From contig OY811973.1 in assembly GCA_963681505.1 (NCBI GenBank), forward strand, positions 7,558,857 to 7,622,856: a stretch of 64,000 nt of DNA. The letters are read 5' to 3'. The position numbers were made by a program, and so were the translations under genes. The first letter of the stretch is position 1, and the number at the start of each line of letters is the position of its first letter. The notes under the pieces were generated by a model. The model did not search any database. It worked only from the letters and a program-made list of their open reading frames with translations, and had not been told where the DNA came from. This document shows positions 11,471 through 23,120 of this stretch, one piece after another. The stretch comes from Eunapius fragilis. Lineage: Eukaryota > Porifera > Demospongiae > Spongillida > Spongillidae.

Positions 11471-12224
11471 CATGCACCCACTTGTAGCTACATGTATTTA
11501 CCAACATGTAGTACTCTCGATCATTGGCCTACTAAAACCTCTTTCTTGTTTAATTTATCTTCATTAGTGAACCAATTATATTTGGTTCTACAAAATAATA
11601 TCCATACAAAATATAATCCACACACACACACACATGCACACACTCACATTCATGCACAACCTCAGATCAGAGCAATTGATGTCATTTAATTCTGTCAGAA
11701 TGCTCCCTCATGCTTAGTTTCCAATTGGTGGTGTGCATGGCATAGTTGATTGTTTGCCCAAAAGGGGTCAGGCGACTGTGGGTTTGCTGTCCCCCTGCCC
11801 TGAGTGTGACTGAAACCAAGGTTACCATTTGGTTAGCCCACACCTTGACGCTGGTCAAGATAAGGTGGATAGGCTAGGGTAGAAGCCAAAAGGGTGCTAC
11901 CTGCCATTGATGTGTAAACAATAACAGGTAGCACATTTATAAGTACAGCCATGGTAAGCAACGCAGCATTTAGCTGGAGTGATTGCAGCCCACCTCTACC
12001 ATCCTTAATACATACATGTGTGACCTGCAACCATACCAGGTGTCAATATTTTCGGGACAGTGTGTTAGATGGGGTATGATCAAAAGTGAGGGAATGAGTT
12101 AAATGGAGGGTTAAATGGAGGTGAGGCTTTCCCAGACATTTAGGCTCAGGGTAGAATGAAAGTGAGGTTTTCCCTGAAGATACTCCAGGCTAGAATTTAG
12201 CTGGGAATTTAGTGTTGCCATGTG

Positions 12225-13000
12225 CACTTATACACACACATGCACATTCACACACACACACAAACATGTACACTGACACACACCATGGACAGTCAGTCAT
12301 TCATGCATCAACATCAATGCTTTGCTATTGCAATTTATTTTATTTCCTAATTGTCGACCCACATACAAAACATTAAACTGTTTTTAGCTGTCATCCTATT
12401 CATCACATGCTTCTCTATTGGAGCCATACCTTTTTCTAAATTGTCTTGTGGTATCAATGTGCATATTTATGCATGCACACCCATACACACCACACACGAG
12501 CACTAGCATACACTTGCAACTGCAGTCACATGTTTATTGTTTGTGTAAATTTGTGTTTCCTTGCTCTGGCAATTACCAACAGGTCTTCTTGTTGCCTTTT
12601 GCACTTTAAACATATGCATGCACATGCACACACATACACACACACACACATGGACACAAACCCACATGCACATGCACGCACATTCATGTACACACACAGG
12701 ATTCATGCTTCAATTACAAACATGTGCATATGTACACATAACAATGGCTTTGGCAGTCATCTATCACACACACACATGCACCCACACACATACACAGAAC
12801 TGGCCTCTGCTTTGTAAAATTATTATCTAATTTCCCTGTTGTCTCTTGTTGCTATGAGTACACTTACTAGATGTGAGCCTGCACTACAAGAATGTACACT
12901 TATGCACACAGGCATGCATGCACAAACACACACACACACTCACACAAACAAACAAACAAATAAACGAACAAACACACACACACATACACAAGTGCAAACC
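12225..13000. repeat. CA/CATG-rich low-complexity tract
   Basis: Interspersed short (CA)n, (ACAAA)n and 'catgcacacaca' runs in unique sequence. The His/Thr-rich open frames here are products of the repeat and are not annotated. Confidence 0.75.
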
Positions 13001-13311
13001 ACCCACACTCTCCATTCTTCTTGGTACACTCACACTTGTACCTACACCATTAGAGCCTGTTGGTCCTTAATTCACCATTTTGATTTTTTTTCTTCTGCTG
13101 CTCCTGTTTGGTTTCCACTGATGTACCCATGGCCTCCACTAGATGCTCATGTCCCATCACCTACATTAGATACTCATGTCCCATGATTCTAAGTACTAAC
13201 TTGTCAGTTTGAGTAGCGCCAGCAGCTAGGTAGGTGCATAAGCATGCACCATCACCCATAGCCGTTGAGGTTTTCAATATACAAGGCATGTATCCAGGTT
13301 AAGAGTGAATT

Positions 13312-13560
13312 GAATCTTCCTGCCGAAAGATATGGTGGGTTTGAACCCCAAGGGGTATCGGACATTGTACCACTGGCACGAAGCTAATGCAAGAGCCCAT
13401 AATCTATTTTACCGGAGGGAAATGATGTAGTATGAAGTGTTGAAAATAGGAAGTCAATAGCGTTTACCGTTCCAAAGTTATAGCGATTCAAACGTGAGTC
13501 ATTTTTATAACTTTTAAAAATATAGGGAAGGGCCATTTTCTCGTGAACTAACCCATATAT
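13312..13560 (-). repeat. Dispersed repeat R2, inverted partial copy
   Basis: The reverse complement matches 8780-8890 ('gacttcctat', 'caacacttcatactacat', 'cgtgccagtggtacaatgtc') and 10727-10800. It lies just upstream of the kinase exon. Confidence 0.6.
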
Positions 13561-13687
13561 ATATATGTATATATATGCATTCGGAAGGATATTTTTTTCG
13601 TGAACTGTCCCATTCCGCCATCCTAAGGTTGTGCACATGACACATTTGTATGGTGCATTAATAGCTGATTAATATTTCATTCTCCAG

Positions 13688-14905
13688 ACAAGTACTGGTG
13701 CACAAGTTCAGAGCACCGAAATCTGCTCTCTTGCTGAACAGAAATTTTTTACCACTCAAAAAAGAGTATCTGTTGCTGAAGAGCGAGCAATGACTGCTGA
13801 AAGAAGAGTCATTTTTGCAGAAGAGAGAGCTGCCACTGCTGTGGAAACTGCATCTGTCCTTGAGAAGACAGCCGCTAGTGCTGATGAGAGAGCCATTGGA
13901 GTGGAAAGGAGAGCTACTAGTTGTGAAGAAAGTAAAAGAGTTGCAGAAAGCAGAGCCACCATGTATGAAGTGAAAATGTTGCAAGCAAGTGCACATATAT
14001 CTGATATCAGAATGGCAGAGCTGGTGCAAACAAATAGAGCTCTGGAGGACAGGGCCACAAGAGCAGAGCAGCAGATCCAGGACCTGACCATGCAGTGCAG
14101 ACAGCTACAAGAGCAGCTTGACAAAGCCACTACACCATCATGGCTTGTAAAGAAAGGTGATATTGTTCTGATGGATAAAGAGCTAGGTAGAGGAGGATGG
14201 GGTGTGGTGAAGGTAGCAAGGTACTGTGGACTTGAAGTGGCTGCTAAGCTCCTTCATGGTGCAATCCTATCTCCTCACAACGAGCAGCTGTTCAAGAGAG
14301 AAATGAATATATCGGCACTGGTACGTCATCCAAACATACTACTATTGATCGGAGCCACTTTGGATCAGCCATGTGTCATCCTCACAGAGCTGATGCGCAC
14401 CTCTCTAAGGGCAGTCCTAGAGGATAAGGTGCTGAAAAAGGTAACCCTCTCCCATCAGCAAGTATCCACTATAGCCATTGATGTAGGTAGGGCCCTGAAT
14501 TATCTGCATTTAATGAAACCAGATGCCATCATCCACCGAGATGTAAGCAGCAGCAATGTGCTCCTTGATCCACTGGGAGGAGACATGTGGAAGGCCAAGT
14601 TGTCCGACTTTGGGTCATCCAACTTTGCACGTCAGGTGACTACTGTGGGCCCTGGAAATTACAGCTATGCAGCTCCTGAGAGCTCTGATCCTTCCCTGCA
14701 ATCTCCCAAAATGGATGTGTTTAGCTATGGCATTCTTCTGTTGGAAATGGCATGTGGTCAGTTTCCAGAAGTGCAAAAGAGGCTAGATGTAATGAAAAGG
14801 CTCCAGTGGTCAGCAATAAAGAAATTGATTGAGCAGTGCACAGCAAGGAGTCCAGGTGATCGTCCTAAAATTGCTGATGTACTTATGAAACTTCCTATAG
14901 CTTAG
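13688..14905 (+). CDS. TKL-type protein kinase with N-terminal coiled coil (last exon)
   Basis: A single long exon opens at 'tctccag' in phase 0 and ends with TAG at 14905. Its first about 145 codons encode an Ala/Glu/Arg heptad-like helix with repeats of the form AEERAxxAERR, strongly suggesting a coiled coil. The kinase domain follows. Counting from the ATG at 13790, it has the glycine loop GRGGWGVV at 134-141, Lys153 in VAAK, a Glu at 171, HRD at 249-251, Asn256, DFG at 273-275 and APE at 295-297. A final DRP motif lies near the end. All catalytic residues are present, so the enzyme is probably active. Glycine loop and HRDVSSSN point to a tyrosine-kinase-like Ser/Thr kinase. With the ankyrin exons upstream it forms an ankyrin / coiled-coil / kinase protein, an architecture I associate with sponges. 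The substrate is unknown. Confidence 0.93.
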   Translation, partial: TSTGAQVQSTEICSLAEQKFFTTQKRVSVAEERAMTAERRVIFAEERAATAVETASVLEKTAASADERAIGVERRATSCEESKRVAESRATMYEVKMLQASAHISDIRMAELVQTNRALEDRATRAEQQIQDLTMQCRQLQEQLDKATTPSWLVKKGDIVLMDKELGRGGWGVVKVARYCGLEVAAKLLHGAILSPHNEQLFKREMNISALVRHPNILLLIGATLDQPCVILTELMRTSLRAVLEDKVLKKVTLSHQQVSTIAIDVGRALNYLHLMKPDAIIHRDVSSSNVLLDPLGGDMWKAKLSDFGSSNFARQVTTVGPGNYSYAAPESSDPSLQSPKMDVFSYGILLLEMACGQFPEVQKRLDVMKRLQWSAIKKLIEQCTARSPGDRPKIADVLMKLPIA

Positions 14906-14933
14906 TAGCATTGTTTTGTACGTTATGGACAGT

Positions 14934-14939
14934 AATAAA
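14934..14939 (+). terminator. Polyadenylation signal of the kinase gene
   Basis: AATAAA lies 29 bases after the kinase stop codon, within normal reach of a short 3' UTR. A TG-rich stretch ('agcggtattgtcg') follows shortly after. Confidence 0.65.
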
Positions 14940-16439
14940 ACTGAGAGCGGTATTGTCGTTTATTTGATATACTACATGTATAATATTAATAATATTAATT
15001 TTGATCTGCAATTAGCAATAATGATAAGAATATCAAAATATAAGTATTAAAATGTAGGTCATAATAGCTAGTTGCCTCAGACTGGCTGTATCCATTCCTA
15101 TATGTGCTGCACATTGATATTGAATCAATGTATGCATTGGCACTATTCTTTCAAGGATGAATTAAGCCATGTTGGTCTTGATATATAGCAGCTCAGATCA
15201 ATCAGCCAGATGGCCAGTTGGAAGATGTATACTGCCTCGTGGCCCAATACACCATAGGTCTCCTTTAGTGGTAGACAATTAAGCTCACTACCTGACATCA
15301 TTGCACTGTATGTTCTGGTCTGCTGCTACTCCTGCAGATGTATTCACTGCCAGGTCAATTTAGTGATTAGTGTTAGACAGAGGTCAAGTTAAATATTCAT
15401 TAAAGCCACACCCACTTGGGCTACACCAGTAGGAGATCCCCTCGCTCTATCCATTCCCCCTTTTTGGACTGGCGCTGAATATTTTTACATCCAGACCCTT
15501 ACATAGCAAATGGTGAATGACCCCCACCCCCCACCATCCCTCCCCACCTTCCCCTCTAGTCATATGTCACCTTGACTCTGATGGACAAGCAATGAGGAGA
15601 TGCATTGTGGTCCACTTTGTAGAAGCCTCCACAGGGAGGGGAAAGGTGAGTGCTTTGCACCTACATCTTAGGAGTTGATCTCTGTGTATTTATTTTGAAA
15701 TGGTTTGTTATGGAGACGCTACGGATGTTGAGTTGAGGGGTTTGTAGCACCCTGCCAAATCGAAAAAAAAGTCCACAGAGTGTAATTATGAGGTGTGAGA
15801 GGGAGATGGTGAAGATTGCAGGGAGAAGGGAGAGTTGTGTCAATGAGAGATGTTTCATGTGAGCACTAATGAAATTAAAACGCTAAACATGTGTGGGTGG
15901 AGATAGAGCAACAGGCTACGTGTTCGAGGTGGAGGGGCTGATGGAGGGATTAATATAGAAGCTAGCCTAGTAAAGAATATTACAGGAGTGCGAATATTGG
16001 TAGGGATGGATGGGGAGAGGAAGGGGGCAGAGGAGGTTGATGATGGTGCTGGTGGAGAATTACTATAGGTCCAGAAGGAACTTCCGTAGGCCCACGTTTA
16101 GGCATTGTCGTTTCTGTGCTTACGTGACACGTTACGTAATTAATGTCCGCAAGTGCACCATAGATTACAGAAAATAGTATTCTATTATCTATTATTGCGT
16201 GCTGGACATGTACATAATTATGCGCAGGAAATGCAGGCTTCTGTGAGCACCTCGTTACCAAGGCGTGGAAGCAATGCCAGCAATCACGTGCACAGCATGT
16301 CTTGAACTAACCGTACATGCATTCGAATATAAAATAGTCTGATCTTGAACCAGGGCAACAGTTTGGGAACCCTCTGCTCCCTTACCTGGTTACATTGAAT
16401 GTACCCTGCTAATGGCGCATCAATCATTACAGGTATATG
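14940..16439. other. Intergenic, no supported gene
   Basis: Unique-looking sequence. One short open frame (about 15592-15645) ends in a GTGAGT donor but has no acceptor or homology, so it is not called. The rest gives nothing on either strand. Confidence 0.4.
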
Positions 16440-17335
16440 AAACCATGTAGCAGATAGATAACATTGCTTACCTTGGTCAGACAGTGGGGTAAACTCACTC
16501 TCACATGTGTGACATAGCCATGGTCCTCAAGGAGGAGGAGCCATGATCATGAAACACGTTCAGAAATGTGTGACAGACCTCATCAGATGCTGTGGTGGTG
16601 CAGGATCACCAGAACATCGCTTACCTTGGTCAGACAGTGGGGCAAACTCTTTCACATGTGTGACATAGCCATGGTCCTCAAGGGGGAGGAGCCATGATCA
16701 TGAAACACGTTCAGAAATGTGTGACAGATCTCATCAGATGCTGTGGTGGTGCAAGATCACCAGAACATTGCTTACCTTGGTCAGACAGTGGGGTAAACTC
16801 ACTCTCACGTGTGTGACATAGCCATGGTCCTCACGGGGGAGCAGCCATTTTAATCACACATGTTCAGAAATGTGAGACAGACCACATCAAATGCTGTGGT
16901 GGTGCAGGATCACCAGAACATCGCTTATTTTGGTCAGACAGTGGGGTAAATTCACTCTCACATGTGTGACATAGACATGGTCCTCAAAGGGGAGGGGCCA
17001 TTTTAATCACACATGTTTAGAAATGTGAGACAGACCTCATCATACACCAGAAAATTGTAGACACTCACTGTCCTACGTATGACATAGCCACGGTCCTCAA
17101 GGCTGTCATAAGCTTGGCATTACCTTTCTTTACTAGATTGCATTCAAGGTGTGGATGGCCACACTGTATTATTCGCCGTAATTGGGACTTTATAATTATA
17201 TTCATTATAAACTGAGCCGCACAATATTGTTCAGAGATAATTAGTGTAGAATGTGGTGCTAACTTCCAAGCGGTTAAGTTTACATTATTGTTAAATCGTC
17301 GTGTACACGTAGACAACTCTATATAGTATGGTATA
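16440..17335 (+). repeat. 153-bp satellite plus one arm of foldback element F2
   Basis: About four tandem copies of a 151-153 bp unit start at 'gcttaccttggtcagacag' (near 16466, 16619, 16770 and 16923). The unit also carries 'gacatagccatggtcctcaa' and 'cagatgctgtggtggtgca'. After the array come 'cgtagacactcactg' and 'cataagcttggcattacc'. It ends with 'ctaacttccaagcgg', the same order as the right arm of the complete foldback at 36678-38062. This is therefore a half copy. Confidence 0.8.
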
Positions 17336-17723
17336 TAAACAGGGGCGGATCCAGGATTTCAGGAAAGGGGGGGTTGTGAAGGGGTGGGGTCAGCCCCACC
17401 CCAGCTAGGGGGTCAGGGGGAGCGCTGTAAGCTCCCCGAGCGAACCAACACTTTTTTTGCTATATCACGCTTAAAACGCTACACAAAACTGTTTGGAAAA
17501 ACACAAATTTGTAACTTACAATTACGGGATCTATAATAATCTATGGATCTATGTTCTACAATCGTCAAAAACCCTGTGGTGGGCAACGTTTCAGTAATAA
17601 CATGTAAATAATGAATTAGGCAAACCTCAGCGTCAAAAATAAGTCGTTGCCGTTTGTTTCCCGCACAGCTGCAATATTGTATTGACAACTTTAATTTATA
17701 ATATAATAATTATTACAGTATAA

Positions 17724-18716
17724 TTATACACAATCATCAAACAAGGATTCTTGAAACAGTTTTCTTGGATTGGCCTGCACATATGCCTTGCAAATTTCAT
17801 CCACAGGTACTCTTTCTTTATAGTGCATTGATATCATAGCCAGATCAGAAAAACGTTCTTCTGTCATAACTGATCTCGAATACGTTTTTATCCTTCTCAT
17901 TAAGGAGAAAGAGCGTCCTGCTTCTGCACTGGATATAGGCAGTGTAACAAGCAGGAAATGGATGTTTGGAAATGAATCTTTGTCACATGCAGCCAAAGCC
18001 TCAAGAAGCGTTTTAGGAATTTCACTTTTATTTCCACCAACCATTTCATTCATCCATAGTCCCTTCCACCTCCTTACTTCACTTCCAAGGGATTTAGGAT
18101 ATTGAAGGTCTTTCTCCCATTTAAGCATATCTTTGATGTAGTCATCTGGATGAACATCAAAGTCTAGAAACATAGATGGCACAAGAGAAAGAATACCACA
18201 GGCATGGCAATCTTCTTTGTTAAATTTTTGATCCATCTGAGCCGAGAGGTTGTCAAGAAATGGGATATCAATGGTTCTCTTGTAATGCTCTTCTGCACTG
18301 TCACTAGGAGTATTACTCCTATTTTTCATGATGGCAGTCTTCCTAGGAACAGCCGCAACTGTTCCAACACTGTCAGCCAATTTTTTGATGTCAGCATACC
18401 AGAAATGAAAGTTTTCATTAATGCTTTTTCTTGTGTACCGTATGCCTTCAACCACCTCATCTATCATCTTGTGAGCATCAAGTACATCTTGATCTTTTTG
18501 CTGCAGTTTAATAGCCAGTGATTTTACCATGTCAAGAATGTTCTTAGTGATGATAAAAACTACAATTGTTTGAAATGACAAGAGTGCACTTTTCATTCCT
18601 TGAGCCTTCACTATTGTGTCTTGCTCCCAATCCCAACTACCAAAGGATGATACTAGTTCTGGGTACTCATGAGGAGATACAAAAGCATCCAGAAACGTCA
18701 CAAGAAAAACATACAT
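17724..18716 (-). pseudogene. hAT transposase, C-terminal part with dimerisation domain
   Basis: A 330-residue open frame. Near its C-terminus it reads FPNIHFLLVTLPISSAEAGR, then SFSLMRRIKTYSRS and MTEERFSDLAMISMH, the hallmark of the hAT C-terminal dimerisation region in ZMYM1/THAP-like hAT proteins. hAT transposases cut and paste DNA as dimers or larger assemblies. Upstream on the minus strand the reading frame shifts near 18720 and again near 18790 before joining the segment at 18783-19400. With the missing N-terminus, the copy cannot encode an intact enzyme. Confidence 0.8.
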
Positions 18717-18782
18717 TTCAAAAATGCTTCAAAACATGTATGCCTTTCAACCCATCTTGTCTTGCATAGCCCTGGAAGCTTA

Positions 18783-19440
18783 CTATGAGACTGCATCAGG
18801 TAAGTGATACGACAGAGTCAACTGGAACATGTACTGACGTTTTGGACTGTTGTGTATAAAAAGGTATGCCTCATTAATTATTCCAACAAGATTTCTTACT
18901 TCTTGAAGATTACATGTTGATGCAATAGATAGATTCAGGCAGTGTGCATAAAAATGAGTGTAGACTGCTAATGGAGAGATTTCTTTAATTTTATCCTGTA
19001 CACCTGCTTTGTCAGAGGACATAACAGCTGCTCCATCATATGCCTGACGTCTTATTAGTGATGGGTCCAAGGACACAGGCGCTTCACTAATGCACTCCAA
19101 GATCTTGTTTGATATTGTGGCAGCATTTGTCCTATCCAGATGAATGAAACCAATGAAGCACTCCTTGATGTGAGGATCTTTTAACCTCAATAGATCTACA
19201 AACCTTAAGCACATTGACAATATCTCTTGATTTGAGTAAGAATCAGTGCACTCACCAGTAATTATTGTGAAGGGCAAGCATTGCTCTTTAAGTTGATGTG
19301 TCAGATTGCTTCTAATTTTACTAGCATAGATATGGATGATCTCATTCTGAACACCTTTGCAGGTGTACTTAGCATTTTTACTAGGTGTTTCTGTAAAATA
19401 CTGCTATCCTTTGCCATGAGCTGAAGAGTGGCAATGAAGT
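18783..19440 (-). pseudogene. hAT transposase, DUF4371-type central part
   Basis: The minus-strand frame 19277-18783 carries ITGECTDSYSNQE (the DxTxD-like region), RRQAYDGAAVMSSDKAG, 'YTHFYAHCLNLSIA' and a closing 'SPKR', in the order known for DUF4371 hAT transposases. The frame extends upstream without stops to a 'KNAKYTCKGVQNEIIHIY' segment. One frameshift near 19395 separates this from 'NFIATLQLMAKDSSILQKHL'. The AHRLN-like block is intact, but frameshifts at both ends mark decay. Confidence 0.78.
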
Positions 19441-19480
19441 TTCCTTCTCAGGGCAGTTAAGGCATGGGTAGCCATTCATT

Positions 19481-20855
19481 TTTAACTTTGCATATTGCTC
19501 ATGAACTGTGCAATATCTATGCATAAGTATGATATCAAATTAAAGTATTAATGATGCGGAATATTATAATCGCCATGGTTACGCCATTGCATCACGTGAG
19601 TATTGCAGAGGTTCAATATTGTCATATTTTGTTCAACGAATTATGCGGCAGTGAAGCCAGGGTATTTCAGTGGTCATTTTTCATCCCTACACATCAAGTG
19701 ATGAGTACTTCTAACTTATCGGTAGGATTTCCTAAAGAACTTCTTCACGGAGAAAAATGATTATACCTACCCCAATATTAAAAATTTCTGTATACAAAAT
19801 TTTTTTCTATGCTGACTCGATAAGTATTTAGCTTCTACCGCCCACAACCTTAATAGAGTACAAGACGGAGCACAGTTTAGTGTATGTTAAATAATTTTTG
19901 CCTTTTGTTTTCTCCGCCGTATGAAAGGAATAAGAAATCAACGTAGCCATTACCGCGCGCCGCCCGTATCTTAGCAACGAAGCATGCGCGCGATTCACGC
20001 GGTTAAGATAAGCTGGATTTTCATACAACAGTCTATACGACTGGTAGGTAAGTTATGTGCTGCATCCCGTCTTACCTTACATATAACTTCTCTGCATAAC
20101 GATAATACGGAACCGGGATATGTGCATGAAAGGATACCGGACGATTCATACCATGAATGTATCAGAGTTTTTTTATAAACTTAACTGTTGTGGAATGTTT
20201 TAGTTTTAAAAACGAGGCAAGACCAGTTAGCGCGCATTAAAATCGGTGAGAGGAACCCATAAGAATTCTAGTAACTCGCGCGCAATATCAGATAACAATA
20301 AACACAAAGATCTCAAATGAACAGCACGGTTCAATCTGTAGCGGGGAAAATAAAACAATTTTACACATACGTCACGGCAGGTTGCATCAGATAAACATGC
20401 AGTGACCACGAGACAAAACAAGGCACTATGAATATATAGTAACTAAATAATCTGCGTGTAACCACACTATGTCAGCTGGTCTTGATCTGACATGTACACG
20501 TACTGTACAGGACACACACACACGCAATCACACACACACAAACAATCACACATGCAATCCACAATCACACATGCAATTCACACACATAATCATACTTTCA
20601 CATACATACAGTATATGCACTCTAATTCTTTAAACTACTAACTGCTTTTCAGTGTGGGTGCTAAGGAAATCAAATCACCCATCACACAAACCATGCAACA
20701 TATCACCCACCCACACTGCATCAACCACAACACCATTTACCCATCACCTATCTACATTACACCATCTGCCATATATAAAAAACTGACCTGTCTATACGGA
20801 AATAAAGTGTACTTACAATACGATCTCGCACACTGTAGGTTCATGAGTACAATCT
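19481..20855. other. Intergenic with a short CpG-rich island and CA-rich tract
   Basis: Around 19945-20000 CpG is clearly enriched ('ccgcgcgccgcccg', 'catgcgcgcgattcacgcgg'), unlike the surroundings. Open frames start on both strands there (minus-strand ATG near 19949, plus-strand ATG near 19984), so a promoter is possible but unproven. A CA-rich stretch lies at 20510-20600. No gene was recognised. Confidence 0.4.
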
Positions 20856-21378
20856 TTGTTGACTGGTTTTGCGAGGGCAGCAATCAAGGAGCTGTCTGCA
20901 ACAATGGTTATTGATGACACTGCACAGATGGTACTGCAGGAAGGGATTTCATTACGAACCTACAATAGAATGCACCTGTTACAATCATTTGAAGCTCCAC
21001 AAAAAACAATGGAAGGAGAGAGTGGAAAAGTAAGGACACATTCACCATCCCTGTCAAGCATAGCATGGGATACAGCAGGTGCAATGATGGAAATTACGAA
21101 CTGGGATACAACAACCAAGTTGAACTGGTCTTCACTAGCACACAAGTACAATGTACCTGGTTGTAATGGTGGGTAAGTGCTAAAGAATATGCACAAAGCC
21201 ACGGAGTTGATACTTACCAACTTGATTGACTGGGACAGTGAAAGAGAGTAAGACGAAGGAAGCTCAAAATGCCAGGAGGTGAAATCTCAGTCCCTTGTAC
21301 AGGCACAGTGAAGCAGGTAAAAGCAGTGTGGCAAAGGCAAATTGATGAAGGAGTGCTCACAGTAGGACCCCAAGAGAA
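20856..21378 (+). pseudogene. SAP-family gene, 5' part, frame broken
   Basis: The plus strand reads 'NWSSLAHKYNVPGCNGG' near 21115-21172, then a stop. It goes on in other frames with 'KEYAQSHGVDTYQLD' (near 21183) and 'KMPGGEISVPCTGTVKQVKAVW' in blocks (near 21265-21330). The order fits the upstream part of the protein at 21379-24413. At least two frameshifts and two stops separate the pieces. Confidence 0.55.
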
Positions 21379-22275
21379 GTGACAACATTATGTACACAAG
21401 GCGGTGAGGTTGTCACAAAAACACACATGATGCACAGTAGGAAAGTACCTCTTAAATGCCTACGGGAACAACTGTTGAAAATGCAAGAGCCATACATGCG
21501 TCTGCAGTCAGATGAACAGATGGATTCTATGTCCAGAGATGATGCAATACAAATCTTGAAACAGTTCCATGAGCCTGGGGATGACAGTGAGAACATGATC
21601 AACATCAGACATCGAATTAAGGTTCTACAAAGACGCCGTCATTTGGCAATGTGGCATGATCATGGGACAATACTTGGCGAAGGGTACATATTCATTACTG
21701 TTAAAGTAATCTATGATCCAGCAGTGTTTTTAACAAAGGAAGAAGTGGACCCACACAACCCCAATCTCAATATACAGGGCATCATAGAAAAGCCAGAGGT
21801 GCATATGATTGGACTTTCAGGTTCTGCCCATATGCAGCAGGCACTGCTCATACATGACAGAGTATCTTGTTTAAAAGAAAGCCATTTACCAATCATGTCC
21901 AGCAATGGCATTGGAGTAGAGGACACTGTTCTGTATTTCTGTGGTGACGGACTTTCAAGAAACTACGAAAGAGGGGTTCAGCAAGGAGGAGCAATACGCT
22001 GTGGTGCATGTGGCATTCAAGCTACAATGACAAGTGATATTGCACACGCCCTTACTCTGGCATGGAGAACTCTCCAAGAGCAACAGGAAATAATTCTGGC
22101 AGGGCAGTACGGCAAAAAACCAGAACTAAAGCCATTCAGGAGACTATCAAAACAACAATTAAAGGTGGAGCTTGCCTCAAGAGGAGTCACTGTTCCCCGC
22201 ACTGCTAAGAAGAAAGAACTTGAAGCCAATTTGCAAGGCATATACTTCATGGATTTGTTCGCGTGCCTACACTGA
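21379..22275 (+). pseudogene. SAP-family gene, central part with SAP domain
   Basis: A 298-codon open frame. It reads RRRHLAMWHDHGTILGEGY near residue 75, 'YFCGDGLSRNYERGVQQGG' followed by CGACGIQ near residues 185-215, then LSKQQLKVELASRGV with TAKKKELEANLQ (about 255-285). The last block is a SAP motif, a helix-extended-loop-helix that binds AT-rich DNA. I remember WHDH- and GDG-containing proteins of this kind as multicopy uncharacterised proteins in cnidarians and sponges; the biochemical role is unknown. The frame is lost near 22260 and resumes at 22263 in another frame. There is no intron, which suits a mobile or retrocopied gene. Confidence 0.6.
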
Positions 22276-23120
22276 TGATGAACAATCCATGTCAGAGTCT
22301 TCAGTCATTACACCTTGAGCGATATACCATCTTGGAATGTGAGCCTATGCATGACTTGCAGGGGCACATCCACAATCTGTTGACAGAGATAACCGCACAC
22401 TTAGACCCCTGTATGAAGCCAGAGTGTGAAGCCATAATTGAACAAATGATGAAAAAAGAAACCAAAAGAGCATGTGATTACAGGCATACAGCCATACTAT
22501 TCCTGATGGCCTTACTGAAGTATGACGATTGGTCACCATTGTGTATTATCTTCAAGACCATAGTAGAGATTACCGAGATCCTGTATGGATCAGACGGCAA
22601 ACGTACAACCAAGAGTGTTCTTCGGCTCTACAATATCACATGGTTACACGCAATGACATGTGCAGAAGTGATGCACACACCTAGAAGTATGACAACGGAG
22701 AAGTTTTTTGGAGCATACTTTCATGCCCTGTGTAGCCACGCTGCTCCACAGTACGAGGTGGTGTGTCTGAAAAGTGTTAACACAGAAAATGAAGAAAGAA
22801 TAATTGGAATGGCGAGCAAAATTGCATGCACAACTTCAAACAGGAAACCAGTAAATGTACTTCCAAACATTTTGCTGAGACTACAGGCTAGTGCACAATG
22901 TGATCGTAACACTCTAGAAGAGCAAAACAACGCAATAAGAACAGCTGCAAAGCAGCTACCAACTACAAGTAACACAGCTGTGACCATAACAATGATGCGA
23001 AAGTATACTTTTAGTTGGCAGGCTCATCTAACCAGAATTGCTCCTTACCTTGAAGCTGGTCAGGGGGTCTGGTGGGAAGATCGAGGTGACCACTGTGAAT
23101 TCTTCGATGGACCAAAATAG
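22263..23120 (+). pseudogene. SAP-family gene, C-terminal conserved part
   Basis: A 285-codon frame continuing the protein after a frameshift. Conserved-looking blocks are 'VLRLYNITWLHAMTC', TTEKFFGAYFHALCSHAAP, QYEVVCLKSVNTENEERI and 'CTTSNRKPVNVLPNILLRLQ'. It ends with 'WWEDRGDHCEFFDGPK' and a TAG at 23118-23120. The next codons (PAFRPEGPPLKHYR) stay in the same frame and match the expected continuation, so the TAG is a point nonsense mutation. Confidence 0.6.

Larger units (their letters stand above)
17340..19480 (-). mobile_element. 5'-truncated hAT transposon (copy A)
   Basis: The end CAGGGGCGGATCCAGGATTT at 17340 is the same type of terminus as the non-autonomous element at 24834. Reading the minus strand, the transposase comes toward this end, so 17340 is the element's 3' terminus. 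Coding sequence fades out near 19440-19480 and no opposite terminus is seen. A poly-G-rich subterminal stretch (17365-17440) is typical of the small elements sharing this TIR in the window. Confidence 0.6.

Noticed and set aside
12225-13000. His/Thr-rich open frames
   Set aside because: Translations of CA/CATG microsatellite sequence.
10727-13385. tRNA-derived SINE based on 'ggtttgaacccc'
   Set aside because: It resembles a B box but no A box occurs at the right distance on either strand.
15592-16330. Two exon-like pieces (MRRCIVVHFVEASTGRGK before GTGAGT, then a frame after 'tgcgcag')
   Set aside because: Phases agree, but acceptor quality is poor and neither piece resembles a known protein.
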